This document shows positions 53,898 through 62,521 of a DNA stretch of 64,000 nucleotides, piece after piece (the first letter of the stretch is position 1; each line of letters begins with the position of its first letter). Source of the DNA: Desulfarculaceae bacterium (lineage in GTDB: Bacteria; Desulfobacterota; Desulfarculia; Desulfarculales; Desulfarculaceae); contig JAIPDO010000004.1 of assembly GCA_021737645.1 (NCBI GenBank), positions 50,090 through 114,089 on the forward strand, written 5' to 3'. Under the pieces are notes generated by a model, which ran no database searches, was not told the origin of the DNA, and saw only the letters and a program-made list of their open reading frames with translations. The position numbers and the translations under genes are program-made.

Positions 53898-54509
53898 TCA
53901 GGCGCGGATGCTGTCGAAAATCGCCTGCACGGCTGGTTTCATAGTTGCGCGCAAAGGCTTCATTGCCAGTCCAGCCAGGTAATTACGCATCATGCCTATA
54001 AAAAGGCCCACCAGGATGTCATTCACCTGATCCAGGTCCACCTCCGGGCGAATTTCGCCTCGCTGCTGGGCCGATTCCAGGAGGCGCCCGATCCCTCGCA
54101 GCGGGGCGTTGCGCGCGTGAACATCCCGAAAACGCTCGAATATTTGTTTCTCAGTGGCCCATTCAACCTGCATGGACATGAAGTACACATACTTACGAAA
54201 TTCTTCGTTGCTTTCCAAAAGCTCAACCCGGACCACGAGCTGGTCCAACAAGTCACCAAGTGAATCAACCACGGGCACCTTTTCGGCCACCAGCTCCGCT
54301 TCCTTTTCGTGCATGGCCTCAATCAACTCCACTAAAAGCTCCCGCTTGTCCTTGAAATGCCAGTAGACCGCGCCCCGGGTCATCCCGATGCGCTTGGCGA
54401 TATCACTCAGGGTGGAGCGGGAAAAGCCCTTTTCACTGAAGACGTTTAGGGCGCCCTCCAAGATTTTCTCCCGGGTCTCCTGAGCTTGTTCGTTGGTCCT
54501 ACGGGCCAC
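53898..54509 (-). CDS. TetR/AcrR-family repressor of the RND operon
   Basis: A 203-residue regulator starting at a GTG at 54509 with AAAGGAG 5 nt upstream. The open frame continues further upstream but without such a site. The N-terminal HTH reads GFSRSTLSDIAKRIGMTRG with AVYWHFKDKRELL, the AcrR/TtgR signature. The C-terminal ligand domain is of TetR_C_2 type. It is the first gene of the efflux operon and has an AcrR-like operator over its own promoter, so it probably represses itself and the pump until a toxic ligand binds. Confidence 0.93.
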   Translation of the reverse strand: MARRTNEQAQETREKILEGALNVFSEKGFSRSTLSDIAKRIGMTRGAVYWHFKDKRELLVELIEAMHEKEAELVAEKVPVVDSLGDLLDQLVVRVELLESNEEFRKYVYFMSMQVEWATEKQIFERFRDVHARNAPLRGIGRLLESAQQRGEIRPEVDLDQVNDILVGLFIGMMRNYLAGLAMKPLRATMKPAVQAIFDSIRA

Positions 54510-54547
54510 GGCGGCTCCTTTCGCGCTGGTGTCCACTCCGTGCAGCA

Positions 54548-54575
54548 AGGATATACATACATGAATGTATGTCAA
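54548..54575 (-). promoter_or_regulatory. Promoter with overlapping AcrR-type operator
   Basis: On the minus strand TTGACA (54570-54575) and TATCCT (54548-54553) are 16 nt apart. Between them lies ACATACAT-GA-ATGTATGT (54555-54572), with perfect 8-bp arms. The arms equal those of the known E. coli acrAB operator (ACATACAT and ATGTATGT), with a shorter spacer. The promoter sits about 40 nt before the TetR start codon. Confidence 0.8.
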
Positions 54576-54582
54576 GTGACAA

Positions 54583-54865
54583 ACTATAACCCCGCCGGCA
54601 CAAAAGGCATAAAACATTAATTTTACTAATATAAAAATGTGCACTTCCCCGGAGGCCCGCAAGCCAAAATAATATCCGACAGGTTTCCCCTCAGTGATTT
54701 GTATGGGCGGCAATCGCCGGGAGCCGTCAACTGACGGGACCGGTTCCTCTTTTGGCCGACAAGTCGGGTTGCCTGATAAGTGGCCGCAATTACTTCCCAT
54801 ATCCTTGTCAGCCGCCATGAGATCTTCCATGGTGCGCAAGCCCTGCTTGGCGGCCACAAGACAAA
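54583..54865. other. Gap between TetR promoter and HerA-like gene
   Basis: Together with the TetR control region this forms a 356-nt stretch without a convincing gene. It is less GC-rich than the surroundings. An open frame reads into the TetR gene but has no family resemblance. Nothing further is seen. Confidence 0.4.
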
Positions 54866-56476
54866 TCAGTCCTCCAGGCGCCACCGCGCAATAATGCTAT
54901 CCACCAATTCCCGGCCGGGCTCATCGCTTTGCCATCCCGAGGAGACCAGCTTAGTGTCACTGCGTGGGCGATTTTCAGGCTCGATGTCCTCGAAATAGAT
55001 CATCACCGGGAGGCTAACGCCCTCCCCCACTGCTATAGCCTCCTGGGTCCGCAGTGCCGGGAGAGCACGAAGCAGACCGGCGGCGTTCTCGGGCAATACG
55101 TGGGTTACGAACTTCTGATCCCGTTCATTGCTCAGGCGCATGATGAACAGCGTGTTGCACTGGGAAAGAATGACCTCGGATATCTCCGAGGGGCGTTGAG
55201 TGACCAAACCCAGGGACACCCCGTACTTGCGGCCCTCTTTGGCAATGCGTGCGATGGAGCGCCTGGTTGGGGCAAATCCCAAATCCTTGTCGCTGGGCGC
55301 GTAACGGTGAGCTTCCTCACAGATCAGCAAAATGGGCACCGAGCGATCTTTGCCTCCCCACAGGGCAAAGTCGAAAATCAGTCTGCAGAGCAGGGAAACC
55401 ACCACGTCCACAATTTCCGAAGGCACCCCCGCCAAACGGAATATGCTGATCGGCTTGCCCTCCACCGGCATACGCAAAATTTGAGAAAGTACATCGCTCA
55501 TGCAGTCGTGAACCTGGAGGCCGGAGAACATGAAGCCAAAGCGGCTGTCCCTGTCCAGGCTCTCTATTCTCGCAATGATCCTCAGATAAGGCTGCACTTT
55601 TTCGGGCTTGTTAAGCCGCCCCATCTCGGTCTTGATGTGCTCGATCACCTTGAACAGACGATAGGGAACAGGAGTGTCCACCGTGATGGGCGTACGGGCG
55701 CCGGTTCCATCCATGTACGCCTGCTTGGCCGCCAAGATCGCCGCCTTGAGGATGGGCGCTTCCACTTCCCGGTCGGCGGGCTCTTTGCTGCACAAGGCCT
55801 CGACGGATTCCTCGAAGTTGAGCAACCAGTAAGGCAGGTGAAGGCTCTCCGGCGAAATAACCTCCGCCTGAGCGCCAAAGGCCTGGGTGTATTCATCGTG
55901 AGGGTCCAAAAGGACCACGTGACCGTTGCTGTAATCCTTGAAGATGGCCCGTAAGAGCACGGCTATGGCGCAGGACTTGCCGGTGCCGCTGTTGCCCAGA
56001 ATGGCAAAGTGCTGCCCGATCAGCTCGTCCACCTTCAGATAAGCCGGCTGCTCACGGTCTTGGCGTAGCGCACCCACTTTTATGCAGGGCGTGGACGGTT
56101 GTGCGTATATCTGGGCCAGAGCCTTTGAGGTGATCGACAGAATCGAGGCGCCCAGGCCCGGATAGACCGACACGCCCCGCTGAAAAATCATCTGCCCTTC
56201 ATCATCCTTTTCCAAGGCCTCCCCAATCAGGTCAATTTCGATTATTCGGTTTTTATCCCCTGTTAACGGGTAGGAAGGATCCTGCGTGGTAAGGCTGGCT
56301 ATGATGCCGAACGTCAGTGAGCAAGGCGTAGCGATGGTGACGATGGCTCCCACCTGAGTGGCTTTTGAAACATATTCCGCTTGTTGGGCATCGCTGAGGT
56401 TGGCTAATATCCCAGCCACCTTGGAACCGGCAACTGAGATGACCTGCCCGATCTCCAAAGACTTTTGTTGTTCCAT
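54866..56476 (-). CDS. HerA-like DNA translocase/helicase (DUF87 ATPase)
   Basis: A 536-residue ATPase starting MEQQKSLEIGQVISVAGSK (ATG 56476, AAAGGG 9 nt upstream). An upstream extension of 33 residues is possible. The N-terminal beta-rich HAS-barrel is followed by Walker A GNSGTGKSCA near residue 160 and VVLLDPHDEYTQAFG. Walker B is ILLICEEAHRYAP near residue 385, with an arginine-containing RPSEISEVILSQCNT motif. HerA hexamers translocate DNA with NurA in repair, or with SIR2 or nuclease partners in phage defence. No such partner is adjacent here. Codon use and GC are lower than in neighbours, suggesting acquisition. Confidence 0.87.
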   Translation of the reverse strand: MEQQKSLEIGQVISVAGSKVAGILANLSDAQQAEYVSKATQVGAIVTIATPCSLTFGIIASLTTQDPSYPLTGDKNRIIEIDLIGEALEKDDEGQMIFQRGVSVYPGLGASILSITSKALAQIYAQPSTPCIKVGALRQDREQPAYLKVDELIGQHFAILGNSGTGKSCAIAVLLRAIFKDYSNGHVVLLDPHDEYTQAFGAQAEVISPESLHLPYWLLNFEESVEALCSKEPADREVEAPILKAAILAAKQAYMDGTGARTPITVDTPVPYRLFKVIEHIKTEMGRLNKPEKVQPYLRIIARIESLDRDSRFGFMFSGLQVHDCMSDVLSQILRMPVEGKPISIFRLAGVPSEIVDVVVSLLCRLIFDFALWGGKDRSVPILLICEEAHRYAPSDKDLGFAPTRRSIARIAKEGRKYGVSLGLVTQRPSEISEVILSQCNTLFIMRLSNERDQKFVTHVLPENAAGLLRALPALRTQEAIAVGEGVSLPVMIYFEDIEPENRPRSDTKLVSSGWQSDEPGRELVDSIIARWRLED

Positions 56477-57110
56477 AATGTTTTGCCCTTTCAGGTAACC
56501 GAAATGGTGTTGTGCATCATCTACCACTTTAACCCACTTTAGGGGGCCGTTGTCAGTCGCCACTGCTATTCGCAAGCGGCCATTCCGGCCCTTGCCCTGT
56601 CTTTATTTGCTCAATGTCTTCCGTGGCCAACTGTCTGTTGGACAAGCAAAAATACACAAATAAGCTTGGACTTGAAGGAGGCCGGCGATCCCATGGGCGC
56701 AGGCCTGTCCGCTAAAAATAGAATTGCAGGCGGGTTTGCAGGTGCTGAAACACCCCGGAGTCGCCCTCCAGGTTGGGTTGGTCCGTGACCGAAGCGTAGA
56801 CGTAGAGTAAATAGCTTCCCTGCAAATAGAAACCGCTGAAAGTCTTGCCGCCGTCACAGGTTGTGGACCTGGCTGGCCTGGAACTCGACGGCGAAAATGA
56901 ATAACAAAACATCACGGGAATATTAGCCCACATTCGTCCCCTTGTTCAATCGTAGCGTCACCTTCAGCCGGTATCTTTGGGACCACCTGGCAGGGCCGGC
57001 ATCGCCAGCGCAACTTAGCATTCACCCCCGAATCACCTCTTGACTTGTAGCGTATCCACCAAGGATGATATTTATAATAAGAATTGTTCTAAAAAGTGGG
57101 AGGCCATCAC
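56477..57110. other. Region with porin remnant and arylsulfatase upstream sequence
   Basis: A 634-nt stretch of lower GC. It contains the porin C-terminal remnant at 56712-56852 and, before the arylsulfatase, an AT-rich patch with TATAAT at 57073-57078 that could be a -10 element. No intact gene is seen. Confidence 0.4.
56712..56852 (-). pseudogene. Remnant: C-terminal end of an outer-membrane beta-barrel protein
   Basis: About 46 residues read GGKTFSGFYLQGSYLLYVYA, then a short turn with LEGDSGVFQHLQ, and end TRLQFYF followed by TAG. Alternating aromatic residues and a terminal phenylalanine are the recognition signal of outer-membrane porins. No start or upstream barrel is present, so it looks like the surviving tail of a deleted porin gene. 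The intact porin at 42.6-44.1 kb ends in a similar TRLQF strand. Confidence 0.45.
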
Positions 57111-58688
57111 ATGGCCAAGGTACTCAAAAGCATCGGCCTGGCGGCCTTGAGCTTGGTGCTGTTGGCGGGCTTTGCCTCAACCTGTGCCTGGGCGGCCCAA
57201 TCCGGTAAGCCTCATATCGTCATAATCTGGGGTGACGACATAGGCCAGACCAACATCAGCGCCTATTCCATGGGCCTCATGGGCTACCGCACGCCCAACA
57301 TCGACCGGGTGGCCCGCGAGGGCATGATCTTCACCGATTATTATGCCGAGCAGAGTTGCACCGCCGGACGTTCGGCCTTCATTACCGGCCAGAGCGTTTA
57401 CCGCACCGGCCTGAGCAAGGTGGGCCTGCCTGGGGCGGACCTGGGCCTCAGGGCCGAAGACCCCACCATCGCCACCCTGCTTAAAGCGCAGGGCTACGCC
57501 ACCGGCCAATTCGGCAAGAACCACTTGGGCGACAAAGACGAGTTTTTGCCCACGGCCCACGGTTTTGACGAGTTCTACGGCAACCTCTACCACCTCAACG
57601 CCGAGGAGGAGCCGGAGCTGCCCGACTACCCCAAGGACCCGGCCTTCCGCAAAAAGTTCGGGCCGCGCGGGGTGATCCACAGCTACGCCAATCCAGACGG
57701 CACCCAGAAGATAGAGGACACCGGCCCCCTGACCAAGAAGCGCATGGAGACCATCGACGACGACGTCGCCGACCGTGCCTGCAAGTTCCTGGAGGAAAAG
57801 GTCAAGGCGGGCAAGCCGGTGTTCCTGTGGGTCAACTTCACTCACATGCACTTCCGCACCCACCCCAAGCCCGGCAGCGTGGGCCAGGCCGGGCGCTGGC
57901 AGGGCATCTACCACGACGTGATGGTGGACCACGACAAAAACGTGGGAACGGTGCTGGACAAGATCGACAAGCTGGGCATCACCGGCAACACCATAGTCAT
58001 GTACGGCACCGACAACGGCCCCCACATGAACACCTGGCCCGACGCGGCTATGACCCCCTTCCGCAACGAAAAAAACTCCAACTGGGAAGGCGCCTACCGG
58101 GTTCCGGCCATGGTGCGCTGGCCGGGAAAGATAAAGCCGGGCTCCGTCTCCAACCAGATCATGTCCCATATGGACTGGCTGCCCACTCTGCTGGCCGCGG
58201 CCGGGGTGCCCGACATCAAAGAAAAGCTGAAGAAAGGGTACAAGGCCGGCAAGCGTACCTACAAGGTCCATCTGGACGGCTACAATTTCGTGCCCTACTT
58301 CACCGGCAAGGCCAAGACGAGCCCCCGCCAGGAGTTTTTCTACTTTTCCGACGACGGCGACCTCACCGGCCTGCGCTTCGACAACTGGAAGTTCGTCTTC
58401 GCCGAGCAGCGCACCAGGGGCACCCTGCAAATCTGGGCCGAACCATACGTGCACCTACGTATCCCCAGGCTGTTCAACCTGCGGGCAGACCCCTACGAAA
58501 AGGCCGACGTGACCTCCAACACCTACTGGGACTGGTACATGGACCACGTTTTCCTGATCATCCCGGCTCAGCAGTACGTGGGCAAGTTCCTGGCCACCTT
58601 CAAGGAGTTCCCGCCGCGCCAGAAGGCGGCCAGCTTCACCATCGATCAGGTGATGGAGACCTTGAAGACTCCGGTGGGCGGCAACTAA
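57111..58688 (+). CDS. Exported arylsulfatase
   Basis: A 525-residue sulfatase starting MAKVLKSIGLAALSLVLL (ATG 57111, GGGAGG 7 nt upstream) with a signal peptide ending near AWAAQ. The metal-binding IVIIWGDDIGQTN is at the mature N-terminus. The formylglycine site is C83 in EQSCTAGRSAFITGQ, a CTAGR variant common in bacterial arylsulfatases. FGKNHLGDKDEFLP and YGTDNGPHMNTWPDA supply further active-site residues. In an anaerobe the cysteine must be converted by an oxygen-independent maturase, which is not in the window. It hydrolyses sulfate esters in the periplasm; the HAD phosphatase and octahaem genes follow. Confidence 0.92.
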   Translation: MAKVLKSIGLAALSLVLLAGFASTCAWAAQSGKPHIVIIWGDDIGQTNISAYSMGLMGYRTPNIDRVAREGMIFTDYYAEQSCTAGRSAFITGQSVYRTGLSKVGLPGADLGLRAEDPTIATLLKAQGYATGQFGKNHLGDKDEFLPTAHGFDEFYGNLYHLNAEEEPELPDYPKDPAFRKKFGPRGVIHSYANPDGTQKIEDTGPLTKKRMETIDDDVADRACKFLEEKVKAGKPVFLWVNFTHMHFRTHPKPGSVGQAGRWQGIYHDVMVDHDKNVGTVLDKIDKLGITGNTIVMYGTDNGPHMNTWPDAAMTPFRNEKNSNWEGAYRVPAMVRWPGKIKPGSVSNQIMSHMDWLPTLLAAAGVPDIKEKLKKGYKAGKRTYKVHLDGYNFVPYFTGKAKTSPRQEFFYFSDDGDLTGLRFDNWKFVFAEQRTRGTLQIWAEPYVHLRIPRLFNLRADPYEKADVTSNTYWDWYMDHVFLIIPAQQYVGKFLATFKEFPPRQKAASFTIDQVMETLKTPVGGN

Positions 58689-58716
58689 ACGCGGCCTTAT
58701 CCTGTGAACACTTCCA

Positions 58717-58748
58717 CCGCACCCGGTGTCGCGCCGGGCGCGGTTTTT
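58717..58748 (+). terminator. Hairpin with T-tract after the arylsulfatase
   Basis: CCGC-x-CCCGG (58717-58726) pairs with CCGGG-x-GCGG (58734-58743), one mismatch, loop of 7 nt, followed by TTTTT. It would end or attenuate transcription between the arylsulfatase and the HAD gene. Confidence 0.7.
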
Positions 58749-58813
58749 AATTGGGCCGTGCGGGCCACTGGCCAATTAGCCCGGAGATGCCCCCAGCCCA
58801 ACGGAGACGTGTT

Positions 58814-59818
58814 ATGAAAAACATAAGGCCCACTGCTTTGATGGTGGCGCTGGTCGCAGCCCTGGCCTGCTTTTCCGCTCCCTGCCTGGCCGCAGGCGAT
58901 ACTCTGCCCAGCTGGCGTGACGGCGCGGCCAGACAGGCAATCGTCGGCTTCGTGGACAAGGTGACCAACCAGGGCGGGCCCGGCTACGTGCCCCAGGCCG
59001 AACGCATTGCGGTGTTCGACAACGACGGCACCCTATGGGCCGAGCAGCCCATGTACTTCCAGTTTTTCTTTTCCCTGGGCCGGCTCAAGGAAATGGCCCC
59101 TCGCCACCCGGAATGGAAAAACGACCCTGCGGTGCAGGCGGCACTCTCCGGCGACCTAGCCAAGCTGGCCAAGATGGGGGAAAAAGGAATCCTTGGGCTG
59201 GTGGGCTTGACCCACGCCGGCCTGACCGGCGAGGACATGCAGGCCATGGCCGCAGCCTGGCTCAAGACGGCGCGCCACCCCCAGAAAAAGCTGCTGTTCA
59301 TTCAGATGGTCTACCAGCCCATGCTGGAGCTCTTGGCCTATCTGCGGGAGCACGGCTTCAAGACCTTCATCGTCTCCGGCGGGGGGGTGGATTTTATCCG
59401 GGCCTTTTCCCCGGGGACCTACGGCATCCCGACTGACCAGGTGATCGGCTCCAGCCTCAAGGCTAAGTTCACCAACAAGGACGGCAAGCCCGCAGTGGTC
59501 AAGCTGCCCAAGATAAACAGCATCGACGACAAGGATGGCAAGCCGCTGAACATCGACCTGCACATCGGGCGACGGCCCATAATGGCGGTGGGCAACTCCG
59601 ACGGCGACCTGGCCATGCTGCAGTGGACCGCAGCCGGGGCGGGGCCGCGCATGATGATGCTGGTGCACCACGACGACGCCGCGCGGGAGTTCGCCTACGA
59701 CCGCAAGTCCCACGTGGGGCGCCTGGACCAGGCCCTGGATCAGGCCCGCCGGGATGGCTGGACCGTGGTGAGCATGAAAAACGACTTCGCCCGGGTGTTC
59801 CCCTCCGATCAAAAATGA
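58814..59818 (+). CDS. Exported HAD-superfamily phosphatase
   Basis: A 334-residue protein starting MKNIRPTALMVALVAALAC with a signal peptide cleaved near CLAAG. HAD motif I is VFDNDGTLW with nucleophile D69, motif II is FIVSGGGVDF, and motif IV is VGNSDGDLAML with the metal-binding aspartates. The form is the HAD-IB-like type that acts on small phosphate esters. Its periplasmic location and its position directly after an arylsulfatase suggest removal of ester groups from the same external substrates. The next gene begins within 51 nt. Confidence 0.88.
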   Translation: MKNIRPTALMVALVAALACFSAPCLAAGDTLPSWRDGAARQAIVGFVDKVTNQGGPGYVPQAERIAVFDNDGTLWAEQPMYFQFFFSLGRLKEMAPRHPEWKNDPAVQAALSGDLAKLAKMGEKGILGLVGLTHAGLTGEDMQAMAAAWLKTARHPQKKLLFIQMVYQPMLELLAYLREHGFKTFIVSGGGVDFIRAFSPGTYGIPTDQVIGSSLKAKFTNKDGKPAVVKLPKINSIDDKDGKPLNIDLHIGRRPIMAVGNSDGDLAMLQWTAAGAGPRMMMLVHHDDAAREFAYDRKSHVGRLDQALDQARRDGWTVVSMKNDFARVFPSDQK

Positions 59819-59868
59819 TCGCGGGGTGGAGTCCGAAAATTCGAGATGACCGCAAGGGGAGGCCCACT

Positions 59869-62226
59869 TTGAACCGGCGTATTATCAGGATAGTCGGGCT
59901 GGGAGCGTTTCTACTTTGCTTGGTGGCGCTGGGTTGGGGCTCCGCCCCGGCCAAGCAGGCCGCCATTGGCGCCCAGGGCGCCTACACCGGGAGCCAGAGC
60001 TGCCGGGAGTGCCACGAAAGGTTCTACCGCCTCTGGGCCCCCTCCCACCACGGCACGGCCATGCAGGCCTACAGCGACGCCTTCGCCGCCGCCAACCTGA
60101 CCCTCCAGGCCGCACCCCTGACCATCAAGGACGTGATCTACCAGGCCCAAACCGGCCCAGGCCAGGGCTGGGTGCTGGCCAAGAACGCCAAGGGCGAAAC
60201 GCGCTATCCCATCAAGCACGCCCTGGGCGGCAAGAACATCTATTACTTCCTGACCCCCATGGATAAGGGCCGCTTGCAGACCCTGCCCCTGGCCTATGAC
60301 ATCAAAAAGAAGCGTTGGTTCGATACGGCCAAAAGCGGCATCCGCCACGCGGGTGACCAGCCGGTGGACTGGCGCGACGCCACCTACACCTTCAACACCT
60401 CCTGCCACGGCTGCCACGTGAGCCAGTATTCCCTGAACTACGATCTGAAGACCGGCGCCTACCGCACCACCTGGAAGGAGCCGGGCATCAACTGCGAGAC
60501 CTGCCACGGCCCGGGCGAGGCCCACGTCAAGGTGTGCCAAGCCGCCCCCAAGGGGACGGTGCCCGGGGACCTAAAGATCACCCGGGGCGGGCGCGACTTC
60601 ACGCCCAAGCAGAACAACGCCACCTGCTCCACCTGCCACGCCAAGGCCATTCCGCTCACCCAGAGCTTCATGCCCGGCGACGAATTCTGGGACCACTATG
60701 ACCTGGCCCTCTTGGAACACCGCGACTACTACCCCGACGGCCGGGACCTGGGCGAAAACTACACCCTCACCTCCGCCCTGATGAGCCCCTGTGTAAAGGC
60801 GGGCAAGCTGGATTGCACCCACTGCCACACCTCCAGCGGCCGCTTCCGCCAGAAGAAGGACCCCAACACCGCCTGCCTGCCCTGCCATGCCGAGAGGGTC
60901 AAGAATACCCCGGCCCACACCCGGCACAAGGCGGGCACCCAGGGCAACCAGTGCATCTCCTGCCACATGCCCATGACCAGCTTCGCGGGCATGCACCGCA
61001 GCGATCACTCCATGCTGCCGCCCACTCCGGCGGCCGCCATCAAGTTCAAATCGCCCAACGCCTGCAACCAGTGCCACCAGGACAAGGACGCGGCCTGGGC
61101 CGACAAGCAGGTGCGCGCGTGGCACCAGCGCGACTATCAAGCCCCGGTGCTGCACCGGGCCGGGCTTATCCAGGCGGCCCGGGATCGGGACTGGTCCCGC
61201 CTGCCGGACATGCTCGAATATCTGGCCGACCAAAAGCACGACGAGGTTTTCGCCGCCTCCCTGATCCGCCTGCTCAGGGCTTGCCCCCACGAGGTCAAGT
61301 GGGCGGCCATGCTCAAGGCGGCCAAGGACCCCTCGCCCCTGGTGCGAGCCGCGGCCCTGGCCTCATTGCTTGACAATCCCTCGCCCCAATCGGCCAGGGT
61401 GCTGTTTGCCGCCCTCAAGGACCCCAGCCGCCTGGTGCGCATCCGTGCCGCCCAGAGCCTGGCCGGTTATCCCCGGCGGGGCCTGGCCCCAGAGCAAGCA
61501 GGCGCCTTGCGGGCCGCCACCCAGGAGATGCTGCTCTCTCTGCTGGCCCGGCCCGACACTTGGCACGCCCATTACAACGTGGGCAACTATTACCTGGAGC
61601 GGGGCATGCCCAGGGAGGCCATCCATTCTTACAAGGTGGCTCTTAAACTGGAGCCCCGCGCGGTGATGCCGCAGGTAAACCTGGCCATGGCCTACGCCCG
61701 GTCAGGCGGCCGGGAGCAGGCCCTGCGGCACTTGCAGGGGGCCTTGCGGCTTGAGCCCGGCAACCCGGCGGTCAACTTCAACCTGGGGCTGCTGCTGGCC
61801 GAGCAAGGAAAGCCTCAGGAGGCAGAGCAACACTTGCGGGCCGCCCTCAAGGCCGACCCCCGGATGGCTCGGGCCGCCTACAATCTGGGATTGCTACTGC
61901 AACGCGAGCGTCCCAAGGAGGCCATCAAGCTCTGCCTAAAGGCCTACGAGCTGCAACCCAACCCGCGCTACGGCTACACCCTGGCCTACATGATGGAGCA
62001 AGGCGGCGATGCCCAAGGCGCGGCCGGGCTGCTGAGGTCGACAACCCAGCGCTGGCCGTACTACGCCGACGCCTACCTGCTCTGGGCTGACATACTGGCC
62101 AGGGCCGGCGAGACACCGGACGCCTTAAAGGTGCTACGGCAGGCTTCAGCCCAAAGGGGGCTTTCGCCAAGAGACCGGAGACGGGTAAGCGAGATGGCCC
62201 GCAAGCTCCAACAACAGGCCAACTAA
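59869..62226 (+). CDS. Exported octahaem c-type cytochrome with HEAT and TPR domains
   Basis: A 785-residue protein if begun at the TTG at 59869 (AGGGGAGG 6 nt upstream). An ATG at 59815 overlapping the HAD stop would add 18 residues. A signal peptide (IIRIVGLGAFLLCLVALGW) is followed by eight CxxCH motifs: CRECH, CHGCH, CETCH, CSTCH, CTHCH, CLPCH, CISCH and CNQCH. SHHGTAM and GDQPVDWRD-type segments recall the cytochrome c554-like multihaem family. Residues about 430-560 are HEAT-like and 560-770 hold TPR repeats (AHYNVGNYYLERGMPREAI). It probably docks partner proteins and moves electrons in the periplasm; its redox partner is unknown. Confidence 0.87.
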   Translation: MNRRIIRIVGLGAFLLCLVALGWGSAPAKQAAIGAQGAYTGSQSCRECHERFYRLWAPSHHGTAMQAYSDAFAAANLTLQAAPLTIKDVIYQAQTGPGQGWVLAKNAKGETRYPIKHALGGKNIYYFLTPMDKGRLQTLPLAYDIKKKRWFDTAKSGIRHAGDQPVDWRDATYTFNTSCHGCHVSQYSLNYDLKTGAYRTTWKEPGINCETCHGPGEAHVKVCQAAPKGTVPGDLKITRGGRDFTPKQNNATCSTCHAKAIPLTQSFMPGDEFWDHYDLALLEHRDYYPDGRDLGENYTLTSALMSPCVKAGKLDCTHCHTSSGRFRQKKDPNTACLPCHAERVKNTPAHTRHKAGTQGNQCISCHMPMTSFAGMHRSDHSMLPPTPAAAIKFKSPNACNQCHQDKDAAWADKQVRAWHQRDYQAPVLHRAGLIQAARDRDWSRLPDMLEYLADQKHDEVFAASLIRLLRACPHEVKWAAMLKAAKDPSPLVRAAALASLLDNPSPQSARVLFAALKDPSRLVRIRAAQSLAGYPRRGLAPEQAGALRAATQEMLLSLLARPDTWHAHYNVGNYYLERGMPREAIHSYKVALKLEPRAVMPQVNLAMAYARSGGREQALRHLQGALRLEPGNPAVNFNLGLLLAEQGKPQEAEQHLRAALKADPRMARAAYNLGLLLQRERPKEAIKLCLKAYELQPNPRYGYTLAYMMEQGGDAQGAAGLLRSTTQRWPYYADAYLLWADILARAGETPDALKVLRQASAQRGLSPRDRRRVSEMARKLQQQAN

Positions 62227-62274
62227 TGTAACCTCCGGCAGAAACCGCCCAGAGACACGGTGAGCGAGCTCTGC

Positions 62275-62388
62275 TCACTCTCTCTCGACCAGGGTTTCCT
62301 GGGCGCGTCGCGGGTTGGTGATATCCAGCAGGGCGTTGAGCATCACCCGCCTGTTTCCCAGCGACACCAACTCGGCCCACCACAGAAA
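62275..62388 (-). pseudogene. PAS-domain C-terminal remnant
   Basis: About 37 residues read LWWAELVSLGNRRVMLNALL then DITNPRRAQETLVERE and stop. This is the final strand and linker of a PAS domain as found before GGDEF or kinase modules. The reading frame upstream has no PAS sequence and no start signal, so it appears to be a fragment. It sits between the octahaem and DUF362 genes, in a 295-nt gap otherwise without features. Confidence 0.4.
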
Positions 62389-62521
62389 TGGTACATTATT
62401 TAAGGTCTGGTCCCCTACTGGTTGAGGGCAAAAGGTAATCAACGCGAATGCGCCATGAAGCAAGCGTTCGGGAGCATCATGGGGCGTGTTGTCCGGAACG
62501 GATTAAACAGGAGAGTTCATC

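Noticed and set aside
53898..54884. TetR gene extended upstream to about 328 codons
   Set aside because: The extra N-terminal 125 residues have no resemblance to TetR proteins and would cross the promoter and operator; the GTG at 54509 has a strong ribosome-binding site.
54866..56476. A complete HerA-based antiphage system
   Set aside because: No SIR2, NurA, DUF4297 or nuclease gene is adjacent on either strand.
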